Source: JAGLQA01 sp023135565 (GTDB taxonomy: Bacteria; Acidobacteriota; Aminicenantia; UBA2199). Taken from it: 16,215 nucleotides of DNA. The translations under genes and the position numbers were made by a program. Below the pieces are notes generated by a model that worked only from the letters and a program-made list of their open reading frames with translations, was not told the DNA's origin and searched no databases. The DNA is taken from the NCBI GenBank assembly GCA_030639305.1, contig DAOWCY010000165.1:1-16215 (forward strand), in the 5' to 3' direction. Shown in pieces: positions 1 to 6,602 of this stretch; positions within the stretch are counted from its first letter, which is position 1, and each line of letters opens with the position of its first letter.

Positions 1-27
1 CCAACATTCCAACGCACCGAGCACTCT

Positions 28-205
28 TGTCCTCTTGTCGATGAGTTTGGTGATATTCCTGATCCCGATCAAGCCGATGGAGTAGAGGGCTTTTTGTTCA
101 GCCCCTTTGTATTCCAGGTACAAATCTCTCAAGGTAGTTAAGAAATTTTCCAATTCATCCCGGGGAATGCCGTCGAACTCATCTATAAAAATAAAGAAAA
201 AAGGG
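28..205 (-). pseudogene. Fragment of an AAA-type ATPase gene (Walker B region)
   Basis: Read on the minus strand, this stretch gives an open peptide that starts near a hydrophobic strand ending in IDEFDGIP, a typical Walker B followed by a conserved proline. It continues through a helix (FLTTLRDLYLEY) to a strand reading YSIGLIGIRNITKL. That order matches the middle of AAA-type ATP-binding proteins common in accessory regions. There is no Walker A upstream and no sensor or C-terminal part downstream. Both edges run into REP-like GGTGCG / GGACGGTG sequence, so the gene appears to be a remnant caught between two repeats. Calling it AAA-like rests on about 55 residues, so the exact family is uncertain. 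Confidence 0.5.
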
Positions 206-575
206 GACGGTGTAGGGAGCTTTTAAGGAAAATTTGCCTCCTTTGACATCCCGAGGCCAAATTCGTATAAAATTTACTCAAATTTGATATGCCTATAAAA
301 CATTGATGATTGTTCTTGCCTGTTCCCAAAAGTCCCCCTATCTTTTGCTGCTAAATTTGCACATTTGAACGCACCGCCCCCACCGTTTGGAAAAGCGGCC
401 CAAATCCCGGGCACCTTAAACAAGTAATGGGCAGGCGACAAAAAAAGGAAAAAGCTGGGACGGTGCCTGGGAGTGTGGGAATGTTCGCTTGCTCTCAGAA
501 AAGGGGGCGACGGTGCAAGTAGGTGTGTAAATGATGGGTGTGTTAGCGGGCCCGGTGCGTGGGAATGTGGGAAAG
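203..575. repeat. Cluster of REP-like GGGACGGTGC-type repeats, no gene
   Basis: This gene-free stretch contains several related short motifs built on GACGGTGC or CGGTGCGTGGGAATGTGGG. The clearest copies are at 457-485, 503-520 and 548-572 on the plus strand. Partial or inverted copies are at 203-212 and 369-385, and another inverted copy is at 1-22. Spacing and orientation are irregular, as expected for REP or BIME elements mobilised by RAYT transposases. The motif differs from the GGGGTCAGGTCTTGCAT motif around the RAYT gene at 3201-3761, so a second RAYT family elsewhere in the genome is the likely source. Nothing in the interval looks coding. Confidence 0.5.
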
Positions 576-653
576 ATGAACCAATTGTTTCATATTAGTT
601 CTTCATGATGCCGCGTCCTCGCCCGGAGACGATGAAAATAAACAAAAGTCTTT

Positions 654-684
654 GCGGGGTTCCAAGCCCCGCGGCGCGGGGAGC
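654..684 (-). terminator. GC-rich stacked hairpins downstream of the thymidylate-synthase-like gene
   Basis: GCGGGG at 654-659 pairs with CCCCGC at 667-672 across a 7-nt loop. It overlaps a second palindrome of the form CCCCGCGGCGCGGGG. The structure lies about 60 nt past the stop of the minus-strand gene at 742-1386 and is followed on that strand by a T-rich stretch, so it may end that transcript. The T tract is not contiguous, and the adjoining GGGGAGCCTAT resembles part of the dispersed repeat near 14640, so this could simply be another repeat fragment. Confidence 0.3.
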
Positions 685-741
685 CTATAATAAAATCTTG
701 CCTGTCCCCTGATTTTGCTGTTTAATTCAAATCCCCTTACC

Positions 742-1386
742 TTACTTCCGAGTTTCACTTAAAAGCTTGTTCATCGTTTCATCAACCTTTTCGGCATCAT
801 ACTCATGAAAATGGAGAGAGTCAATGAAATGTCTATAGAGACCAAGGCCAAGAGATAGTCTATTTGCAACATATATCTGTATCGCAATAAACTCGTTGAA
901 ATTTAATAATAGCTTTCCATAGCAATCTGTAGTTCTCATATGGACATGAAGATCAAGGTTTCCGCCAATGTTTTTGAACCAAAGGAGTTGCAAACAGGGG
1001 GCTTTTTCTGATCGGCGCAAATCTGTACCATTCTTCCAAAGGCATATTTGTGCTCTTGGACAATCGGGCCATTCTTTCAGAGTGTTTATGATCTGCTCTA
1101 TGTGATTTCCTTCGGCAAAGAGCCGTTGTCTATATAATATTGTCCATTCATGTTCAATTTTGTGCTCATTAGCGCCACTGATTATGTAGGTTCTTATGTC
1201 ATCAAGGGCGCTTTTTTCCAATGGGAAGTACGTACAATAGTAACTTCCGGTTATATCAGCAATTTCAATAGCAGCACTTTCATTCTTATAGAATCCGTTG
1301 AATTTGACTTCCTTTCCATTTCTATATAGCTCAAGAAATGCTTTTTTCCACGCCTTCTCTGGATTCTCTCCAAAAATACAAATCAT
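742..1386 (-). CDS. Thymidylate synthase family protein, short archaeal-like type
   Basis: The 214-aa protein carries the hallmarks of the thymidylate synthase / dCMP hydroxymethylase fold. They are an arginine in the phosphate-binding position (R111 in CPRAQICLW), the catalytic cysteine in APCLQLLWF (C131), the RTTD substrate motif (151-154) matching RSxD, the asparagine motif LNFNEF (161-166), and FIDSLHFHEYD (188-197), which corresponds to the DSaHIYxxD motif. Length and motif spacing fit the approximately 215-aa methanogen-type enzymes better than the 260-320-aa bacterial ThyA. The family transfers a one-carbon group to the C5 position of a pyrimidine nucleotide. The usual His after the catalytic Cys is Leu, and Tyr of HIY is His, so the substrate may not be dUMP. 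The start has a good ribosome site (AAGGAGAG, 6 nt upstream). It is 52 nt downstream of the membrane-protein gene, probably in the same transcript. Confidence 0.7.
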   Translation of the reverse strand: MICIFGENPEKAWKKAFLELYRNGKEVKFNGFYKNESAAIEIADITGSYYCTYFPLEKSALDDIRTYIISGANEHKIEHEWTILYRQRLFAEGNHIEQIINTLKEWPDCPRAQICLWKNGTDLRRSEKAPCLQLLWFKNIGGNLDLHVHMRTTDCYGKLLLNFNEFIAIQIYVANRLSLGLGLYRHFIDSLHFHEYDAEKVDETMNKLLSETRK

Positions 1387-1438
1387 TTTGAACTCTCCTT
1401 TGGTATTCTGTCACAGTCAAGGTTAAACATCTTGACCC

Positions 1439-2206
1439 TTAAACATGAGTATTTGCGCAATCCCAAAATTCGCCAAACTCTTTAACGTAGAGGTCGAAAA
1501 AATTTCCTGACCCTTTTTTATAGCACTGCTTGAACTTGTACATAGACATTCTGAAAGTGTAGGACTGCAAATAAACGATTCCATTCGATCTTTCTGAATT
1601 GACGATAATTTCCTTTCTCGGAAACAGGTAATCGAGAGTTTTTATTTCTACATTCTTGACAAGACCTTTTTTTGGTTTAGGTGCTTTATCTCGTATCAGT
1701 TGCATGATACTAATAGAGCCTAGAATTCTGGCACTTGTAGCCGGCGATATCCCTGTTGGATATTTGAGTTTCACCATATCTATAACTTTGCCATTAGGGT
1801 CTGCTATTAAAAATCTGATTCTTTTTCCAGCCTTTGCTTTTACTTCTAATATCTCCCGGTATTTACTTATTGTCTTAAACATCTCTAAACCACAGAAATC
1901 AATGGTTTCGGCCGTTTGAATATGTTCATCCATATCAATAGGAAATTCTAATTCGTAGTTCTGCTCCTTCGTAGACTTAAGCCTTTCCTGGATTCTCTTT
2001 AAAGAGAATTGTATCGAAGCCAAAGCAGCTATTATCATACCGATAGAGCCAAATACCGCTTTGTCAAATTCATCTGGTTTGGAAGAATTAAAGGGCCACG
2101 CACCTAGAAAACCAGTAAGACTCACAAGAATAGCCGATATTCCGCAGATAAAAAAAATCCAGTCTTGAAGATCTAATTTGGATATCATTTTTTGCAATTT
2201 TACCAT
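1439..2206 (-). CDS. Two-TM membrane protein with a cytoplasmic PLD-fold-like domain
   Basis: The 255-aa product has two hydrophobic helices (about residues 16-37 and 51-69) joined by a short polar hairpin, then a soluble domain of about 185 residues. That domain opens with a strand (TIDFCGLEM), a helix, and a strand with the signature KAGKRIRFLIADPNGK. It ends with a strand followed by FGEFWDCA. This order resembles inactive phospholipase-D-like domains (I associate it with the DUF5919 type), in which no HKD motif remains; none is seen here. A two-helix membrane anchor on a nucleotide-processing or sensing domain is a common plan for effectors in bacterial conflict systems. I chose ATG 2206 because AAGGAG lies 7 nt upstream; a reading frame extends 25 codons further without a ribosome site. 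Function is inferred only. Confidence 0.55.
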   Translation of the reverse strand: MVKLQKMISKLDLQDWIFFICGISAILVSLTGFLGAWPFNSSKPDEFDKAVFGSIGMIIAALASIQFSLKRIQERLKSTKEQNYELEFPIDMDEHIQTAETIDFCGLEMFKTISKYREILEVKAKAGKRIRFLIADPNGKVIDMVKLKYPTGISPATSARILGSISIMQLIRDKAPKPKKGLVKNVEIKTLDYLFPRKEIIVNSERSNGIVYLQSYTFRMSMYKFKQCYKKGSGNFFDLYVKEFGEFWDCANTHV

Positions 2207-2297
2207 CCTTAATCTCCTTTCATGAAGCAGTATTTCTTTGTTGTACCCTGGCAAGACATCTATTCCCAATCGGTACAGCATTCAATATAGTCGAACT

Positions 2298-2327
2298 ATT
2301 ATAACTATCAATAGCAATTGGTGCCAA
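2298..2327 (-). promoter_or_regulatory. Sigma-70-type promoter of the 2TM / thymidylate-synthase-like pair
   Basis: On the minus strand TTGGCA (2327-2322) and TATAAT (2303-2298) are separated by 18 nt, giving a start near 2291 and a leader of about 85 nt before ATG 2206. The -10 box lies inside an imperfect palindrome of the form CTATT(n9)AATAG, which could be an operator. The promoter sits after the kinase stop (2366), so the two downstream genes can be expressed apart from the kinase. Confidence 0.55.
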
Positions 2328-2365
2328 TATACGGTTCGCTTCTGTTAAATACTCAAGATGGATAT

Positions 2366-3199
2366 TCATAGAGTAACAATTCTTTCATTATTCTTTAGTA
2401 ACGGTGAAGAGAAATCCGCATTGTCGAAAAAGAAGTCAGCTGCTTTCCACTTATTTACTGCGTAGTGTATCGATTCATTTATAACTTTCACATATATTTC
2501 AGACTGCCTCCTAATTGCATTCTTGATCTGAATCCCATCTTTGCTCTGTAACTTGCGAGAAATAAGTACGTTTTTAAAGTGCTCATCATCGAACTTATCT
2601 ATGCTCTCTCTGAAGACAAATACTCGGCAATCTAGAACCTCATCAATTGCATCTGGTTTAACCCCATAGGCATTCCTACTTCCCAAGTCAAAAATAAAAG
2701 CGCCTTCTATTATGGCAAAGGTAGGTTTACCCAAATTGACGACATACTCTATTCTTCCAGTTCGTTTCTGAGTTTCACTCTCGTATTTTCTCGCAAAAAA
2801 TGTCGAGTTACATTTGGCATTCCTGATTGAATAAATAAGATTGTGAAGGTCTTTCCAATTATGCCATTGATGGATAAATGGCATATCTCCGTATAGGAAA
2901 TTCCCATTATTGTCCAACCGCTTTGCCTTCGCAATACGAAAATCGTCTTGATGCACAACTATAATATTAAATCCGGCAATTGTTAATATATCAGCTATTT
3001 CAAGGGCCAGTGTTGTTTTGCCTGCACCAGGATATCCCGAAATTCCAAAGAAAATGGTTCTTGAAAACTTGTTTTTCTCTGCGATAATGGTCAATGCTTG
3101 AGCCAGCTCTGACAAAACTTTACCTCTTCTCGAGGAAATGTTAGTATGTAAACCAAGCCGTATGGGCTTCCTCTTGAGTGTGGGGGTCAGGTCTTGCAT
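2366..3199 (-). CDS. Uridine-kinase-like P-loop nucleoside kinase
   Basis: Counting from ATG 3199, the 277-aa protein has a Walker A motif GYPGAGKT (55-62), a strand ending HQDDF (83-87) equivalent to the substrate-binding DDF of uridine kinases and related phosphoribulokinase-type enzymes, NWKDL (114-118), a Walker-B-like strand IIEGAF (163-168), and a basic lid segment around ISRKLQSKDG (213-222). This supports ATP-dependent phosphorylation of a nucleoside or similar small alcohol. The start is uncertain. The first codons from ATG 3199 lie inside the left inverted repeat of the RAYT unit, there is no clear ribosome site, and authentic kinase-like sequence begins only around residue 8. The original 5' end was probably altered by insertion or repeat homogenisation. 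The frame stays open further, to about 3274, but that part is read from repeat and RAYT DNA. Confidence 0.7.
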   Translation of the reverse strand: MQDLTPTLKRKPIRLGLHTNISSRRGKVLSELAQALTIIAEKNKFSRTIFFGISGYPGAGKTTLALEIADILTIAGFNIIVVHQDDFRIAKAKRLDNNGNFLYGDMPFIHQWHNWKDLHNLIYSIRNAKCNSTFFARKYESETQKRTGRIEYVVNLGKPTFAIIEGAFIFDLGSRNAYGVKPDAIDEVLDCRVFVFRESIDKFDDEHFKNVLISRKLQSKDGIQIKNAIRRQSEIYVKVINESIHYAVNKWKAADFFFDNADFSSPLLKNNERIVTL

Positions 3200-3210
3200 G
3201 TTAACATTTT
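3182..3210 (+). repeat. Left inverted repeat of the RAYT unit
   Basis: These 29 bases are the exact reverse complement of 3831-3859. The inner part contains the palindrome GTTAAC. The repeat supplies the stop codon of the RAYT gene and an in-frame ATG to the kinase gene on the same strand. Confidence 0.85.
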
Positions 3211-3761
3211 TTAGGGCTGGGGAATTTTGGGGGTCCGGTCTTGTATATTTTGGGGGGCTGGTCTTGTATCCCAAATTGCGACAATATCCAATCTATCGTT
3301 AAAAAATCCGGTTTTCTCGTTTTTCCGATTATGGCACGGTAGCTGCTCCAGGGCCATTCTTCCGGTAACTGTACAATCCGGGCTTTCACAGGATTTAATA
3401 CCACATACCGGCTTAACTCAGGGAGGTAAGTTTCTTTTTCCACTAATATGGCGTTATATCTGTCTTGAAACAGATGCCCCACCCGGTTATATTTGCGGTA
3501 AAAGTGTTGAGCATAATTCCCGTTTAGCTGCATCATACCTCTCGATAGATTACCTCTCGGCGTCTCGATTATGAGGTGGTAGTGGTTGTCCATCAAACAA
3601 TAAGAATGGCAAAGCCAACCGAAACGCCCTAATACTAATGCGAGTATTTCCAGGTAATCCTCTTTATCACGGTCCTGCCGGAATATTTTTTTTCTTTCAT
3701 TACCCCTGGCAGTGACATGGTACACTGCACCGGGAAATTCGATCCTCATTGGTCTGGCCAT
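3201..3761 (-). CDS. REP-associated tyrosine transposase (RAYT, Y1/HUH family)
   Basis: The 186-aa protein begins MARPMRIEFPGAVYHVTARG, the usual RAYT opening. It carries the HUH metal-binding motif in DNHYHLI (about 58-64) and a conserved region ending in RYVVLNPVKA, whose tyrosine is the expected nucleophile, followed by WPWSSY. RAYTs cut and rejoin single-stranded DNA at REP hairpins. The product is short: after WILSQFG the frame runs into REP repeats and ends inside the inverted repeat, so the usual C-terminal extension is missing. The catalytic core appears intact. There is no Shine-Dalgarno sequence; the predicted transcript starts at or next to the ATG. Confidence 0.85.
   Translation of the reverse strand: MARPMRIEFPGAVYHVTARGNERKKIFRQDRDKEDYLEILALVLGRFGWLCHSYCLMDNHYHLIIETPRGNLSRGMMQLNGNYAQHFYRKYNRVGHLFQDRYNAILVEKETYLPELSRYVVLNPVKARIVQLPEEWPWSSYRAIIGKTRKPDFLTIDWILSQFGIQDQPPKIYKTGPPKFPSPKKC
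3229..3269 (+). repeat. Two degenerate internal copies of the RAYT-associated REP motif
   Basis: GGGGGTCCGGTCTTGTAT (3229-3246) and GGGGGGCTGGTCTTGTAT (3252-3269) repeat the outer GGGGGTCAGGTCTTGCAT with a few changes, in the same orientation and with a 23-bp period. They encode the last residues of the RAYT reading frame, which suggests the original C-terminus was lost to repeat sequence. Confidence 0.7.
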
Positions 3762-3766
3762 CAGCC

Positions 3767-3795
3767 ATTATACTAAAACTGATGGAATCAATCAA
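3767..3795 (-). promoter_or_regulatory. Promoter of the RAYT gene, predicting a leaderless transcript
   Basis: TTGATT (3795-3790) and a perfect TATAAT (3772-3767) are separated by 17 nt. The expected start, 6-7 nt past the -10 box, falls on the ATG at 3761. No ribosome binding site lies between. Confidence 0.5.
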
Positions 3796-3830
3796 TACCT
3801 GGCTGGCAACCAACCTGCCTCGCAGCTCAG

Positions 3831-3859
3831 AAAATGTTAACATGCAAGACCTGACCCCC
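3831..3859 (+). repeat. Right inverted repeat of the RAYT unit
   Basis: This is an exact 29-base inverted match to 3182-3210. It lies upstream of the RAYT promoter and marks the outer limit of the unit. Confidence 0.85.
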
Positions 3860-3943
3860 TGGGTTCCTGTCATACCTCGCTCCGAGGGTATCAACGATGA
3901 CATATTCCCCCTTTTCTTTTCCTTTTTTTGCTGAGGCTACTAT

Positions 3944-4300
3944 TTTGGCCCAAAGAACCGCTGCTTAGGTCAAAAGAACCGTCACTTAGTACCGAAAATC
4001 GATCACTTAGCATCGGGAAATCGTTACTTAGGCTGTGGGAACGCCTGCTTAGCTACGAGGAATCGTTTTTTAATTCCGATTAGTCATTACTTAGCTCCGG
4101 GGACGATTACTTAGCACCGGGAAGCCTTTGTTTAGACCATGGGAATGGTTTTTTAGCTCAAAGTAATCGTTATTTAGTTCCTGGCAACGGCTGCTGCATT
4201 TGGGGAATGGCTGCTTAGCCCCAAATAATGATTCCACGGACCCCGGAGAACGATTCCACGAACTGAGCAGCCGTCTCACGAAGACTGCTGCTCCAGCCAT
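3944..4300 (+). repeat. Degenerate tandem array of 21-bp units (TTAGcnCCGGGAAtCGnttac)
   Basis: This stretch has no credible gene. It is made of diverged units that start with TTAG at 3965, 3986, 4007, 4028, 4049, (TTAA) 4070, 4091, 4111, 4132, 4153, 4174 and 4215. The spacing is 21 bp almost throughout, once 20, with one double step of 41. A first unit without TTAG precedes (3944-3964), and 20-22-bp units with ACG in place of TTAG follow to about 4300. Common cores are CCGGGAA and AATCGTT. A 21-bp period is two helical turns, as in arrays of protein-binding sites such as transposase-binding repeats at transposon ends (Mu, Tn7, IS21 families). No IS21-type transposase is in the window. The array could be a transposon end left behind or another type of binding array. 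Confidence 0.7.
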
Positions 4301-4370
4301 CTTGATTTTAAATTTTAAAATTAGGGGTCAGCCCCCGGAATACTGTATTTTCTCATTTATAATTCAATTT

Positions 4371-5714
4371 TTACCGGTCTCCGAACAATACCCATGAATA
4401 TTTGTTCTTTTTTATATAAGATTTCAACTGATAAATTCCACTTATTGCAGTTATCAAAGAGCCTGTGGGTATCCCAACAAATAGGTCTACTACAGTGAGA
4501 GGTAAGGTAAATAAAGTTACTAAACCTGCTATTTTTTTATGTTTTTTTATTTTTTTGATTTCCTTGTTCGCAGTTCTTATATCCTTTCTTATTTTGTCTT
4601 CATATTTCACATCACCTATCTTTACAAGTTTTATCCATTCATTTAATATCTCCCGGAATTTTTTAAATTGCTTATTTTCTCTCAAACGTAGGAAATCTTC
4701 GAGATCATGAATTATGGGTATAAATTCAACTTCATTCAAAATGATTCTATAGATTCTATACAAGTCATCTTGTATCTTCCCTGGTTTTATATTTGATTTT
4801 GGCATAAGTTTGACGGCTGCTCTAATTGGAATTTTTTTTATATTCGAAAAAGTTAAAACTTCTTTTAGTCTCATATAATAATGAAGATAAAGAAGATTTT
4901 CTATCGTCCAAATTATTGAAGATTCCCAATTATTTTTTAAATGCTTCAAGAATTGCCTTAAGAGTTCTCTACGAGACTTCTTTTTAGGAATTTCCACTCC
5001 TTGATCGTTCAAAAAAAATTCAAGCTCTTCAGTATCATACATAGTAGATTCAACATGTGAGTATTCTTCGTCAATAAGACCCTCGGCATTCTTCCATAAT
5101 TCTTTTTGTATTTCTCCAATACAGTTTAGAATATTATTATTTCCATAAATTATTGATTTTATCATATAAAAAGACTCAATAGAAAAATTTGTGACCGAAA
5201 CCAAAGGTAACATAGATTTTAATTTATGATTTTTTGTTAAATAATTCAATATAATCTCTTCAAATATACCTATGATATTATCTTCCACTGACTGCTGATA
5301 TTCAAAGTTATCTTTTATTATTTCATATTCACCATGATATTTTAATAAATGCTGATAAGTTTCTTCATGAGTTATTTGGAGTGAAGTATTGAGACCAATT
5401 CTTTCTACTAAGTCCATCTCAGCCGAAATATTAACTTTTTTTTCGATTATATCTAAAGTTTTATCAAACTGATTTTTAAAGATCGCATCTGGGATGAAGT
5501 CTATTATTCCTTCCTTAAATAATCTTTGAGTATTTTTGGTTTCGATTTCTTTTATTAGATCATGAGGTAGCCATATTTTGTCATATAATAAAAAATAAAA
5601 CAAAACTTCTTGGAAGTAGTTGTTGTTTTTAACAGTCTGGAAAATATCGTTAGATTTTTTATCAGGTTTAATTAGTGATCTTCCCAATTCATAATCAAGT
5701 ATAATTTCATTCAT
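4371..5714 (-). CDS. 447-aa protein of unknown function with a C-terminal membrane hairpin
   Basis: I do not recognise this family. The protein is AT-rich in codon use, mostly helical, and rich in Lys, Glu, Ile and Asn. The N-terminal 300 residues look soluble and include a YYMRLKEVL segment. Near residues 380-400 a strongly basic stretch (RKDIRTANKEIKKIKKHKK) precedes two hydrophobic helices (about 404-434) separated by GIPTG, with a short basic tail ending VLFGDR. This plan, a large soluble domain with a terminal two-helix membrane anchor, fits a membrane-attached effector or sensor but proves neither. The start has only a distant AAGG. It stands alone between the two 21-bp arrays. Length and uninterrupted frame make it a real gene. 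Confidence 0.7.
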   Translation of the reverse strand: MNEIILDYELGRSLIKPDKKSNDIFQTVKNNNYFQEVLFYFLLYDKIWLPHDLIKEIETKNTQRLFKEGIIDFIPDAIFKNQFDKTLDIIEKKVNISAEMDLVERIGLNTSLQITHEETYQHLLKYHGEYEIIKDNFEYQQSVEDNIIGIFEEIILNYLTKNHKLKSMLPLVSVTNFSIESFYMIKSIIYGNNNILNCIGEIQKELWKNAEGLIDEEYSHVESTMYDTEELEFFLNDQGVEIPKKKSRRELLRQFLKHLKNNWESSIIWTIENLLYLHYYMRLKEVLTFSNIKKIPIRAAVKLMPKSNIKPGKIQDDLYRIYRIILNEVEFIPIIHDLEDFLRLRENKQFKKFREILNEWIKLVKIGDVKYEDKIRKDIRTANKEIKKIKKHKKIAGLVTLFTLPLTVVDLFVGIPTGSLITAISGIYQLKSYIKKNKYSWVLFGDR

Positions 5715-5760
5715 GACAATTTTCGCCTTAAAGATTTGTTTACGCTTGCTAAATCATACT

Positions 5761-5901
5761 TCAACTCTCCCGCAATAGAGGCTCCAGGCTCTTAAGAATA
5801 CTAAACACGATTTCTCGCATTTTATTGGAATTGGAAGTCTTTTCCCTAATACTGCCATCAGGAATTCTACTTGCGTGAACTATTGAATTTCGTATTATCA
5901 C
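5761..5901 (-). pseudogene. Small gene relic upstream of the 447-aa gene
   Basis: A 46-codon frame from GTG 5901 reads IIRNSIVHASRIPDGS and ends LKSLEPLLRES. The RNSIVH stretch resembles the RNxxxH-type motif of HEPN-like helical domains. Immediately upstream another frame is open (RRKYVKQIKICGDLKG), as if a single frameshift had split a longer gene. There is no ribosome site. The residue pattern is suggestive, but the piece is too short to name. It ends 47 nt before the 447-aa gene on the same strand. Confidence 0.3.
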
Positions 5902-6335
5902 CTTTTAAATCTCCGCAAATTTTTATTTGCTTCACATATTTTCGCCTTGACAACTCAGTTGTTCTACATCTTAAAATTTATTTAGATAAGCTACCGCCAT
6001 TAGGGGCTGGACATTCACCCCTTCTGCAAATTTTGAAATGGTTTGTCAATTCCAATTAACCACTGCCTGTATTCCATTTTCCTTTTCAACTGATGCTTTC
6101 AGTATCAATTCTTTTTCAACTTCCCGGTTTCAGAAAAAAAGTCTATCACATCAGGAAAAAAATTTCAAGCCCCAAATGAAAAAAAATAAATTTTCTTCGA
6201 CAATGAGTCGCACCATCCGGTTATAATTACGTCTCTGTATTTTGTAGCCGCTTGATCTCTTCTTTTAAGCCATAGCTCCAAACTAAAATCTCTGAGCACT
6301 ATAATAATTTCTCCTGGAACCGCGGTAAAGTCTCT
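5902..6335. other. Gene-free AT-rich interval
   Basis: Reading frames here are short, lack ribosome sites and are broken in all frames. The first part may hold the decayed 5' end of the relic at 5761-5901. The last part (about 6275-6335) has weakly repeated blocks near 21 bp that lead into the tandem array. Confidence 0.5.
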
Positions 6336-6566
6336 GCGGACGGGGTTAGAATGAATCAGGCCCATATGAAAATGGCTGAGGACGGGGTAAAAATGATAGA
6401 GGACCGCCTAAAAATAATGGAGGACCGGGATAACTTTTCCCAGGACGGGAATAAAATGATTGAGAACCATATAAAAACGATACAGGACGGGGTTAATATA
6501 ACTCAGTACCGGGTTAATATGACCGGGGACAATGTGAAAACCATTGAATACCGGTTCCGGTTAAAA
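6336..6566 (+). repeat. Eleven exact-length 21-bp tandem units (GAGGACCGGGTTAAAATGATT-like)
   Basis: The interval divides into eleven consecutive 21-bp units (6336, 6357, 6378, 6399, 6420, 6441, 6462, 6483, 6504, 6525, 6546). The best conserved part is AGGACcGGg, followed by an A-rich half. Because 21 bp is seven codons, the plus strand is open across the array and reads as heptads such as EDGVKMI, EDRLKIM and QDGVNIT. There is no ribosome site, and the frame runs straight into the dispersed repeat at 6603, so coding is doubtful. The unit length equals that of the array at 3944-4300, and both share an AG(n)ACCGGG core. The two arrays bracket the 447-aa gene. Confidence 0.75.
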
Positions 6567-6602
6567 TTATTTATGTTCGGCTGCTCCCTATTCCTTGCCT
6601 CT

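Larger units (their letters stand above)
3182..3859 (-). mobile_element. RAYT/REP unit bounded by a perfect 29-bp inverted repeat
   Basis: A single Y1-type transposase gene is enclosed by inverted copies of a 29-bp sequence whose core is GGTCTTGCATGTTAACAT (3182-3210 and 3831-3859). Two more degenerate direct copies of the motif (3229-3246 and 3252-3269) sit just inside the left end. RAYTs act on REP hairpins and their genes are typically framed by such repeats. No target duplication is visible, as expected for a single-strand HUH mechanism. The left end falls in the 5' part of the kinase gene. Confidence 0.75.

Noticed and set aside
3944..4300. CRISPR array
   Set aside because: Units are contiguous, 21 bp long and diverged; there are no identical repeats separated by unique spacers and no cas genes.
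4091..4300. A protein encoded across the first 21-bp array on the minus strand
   Set aside because: It reads through degenerate repeats with no ribosome site and no conserved composition; most frames are stopped by the TTAG/CTAA units.
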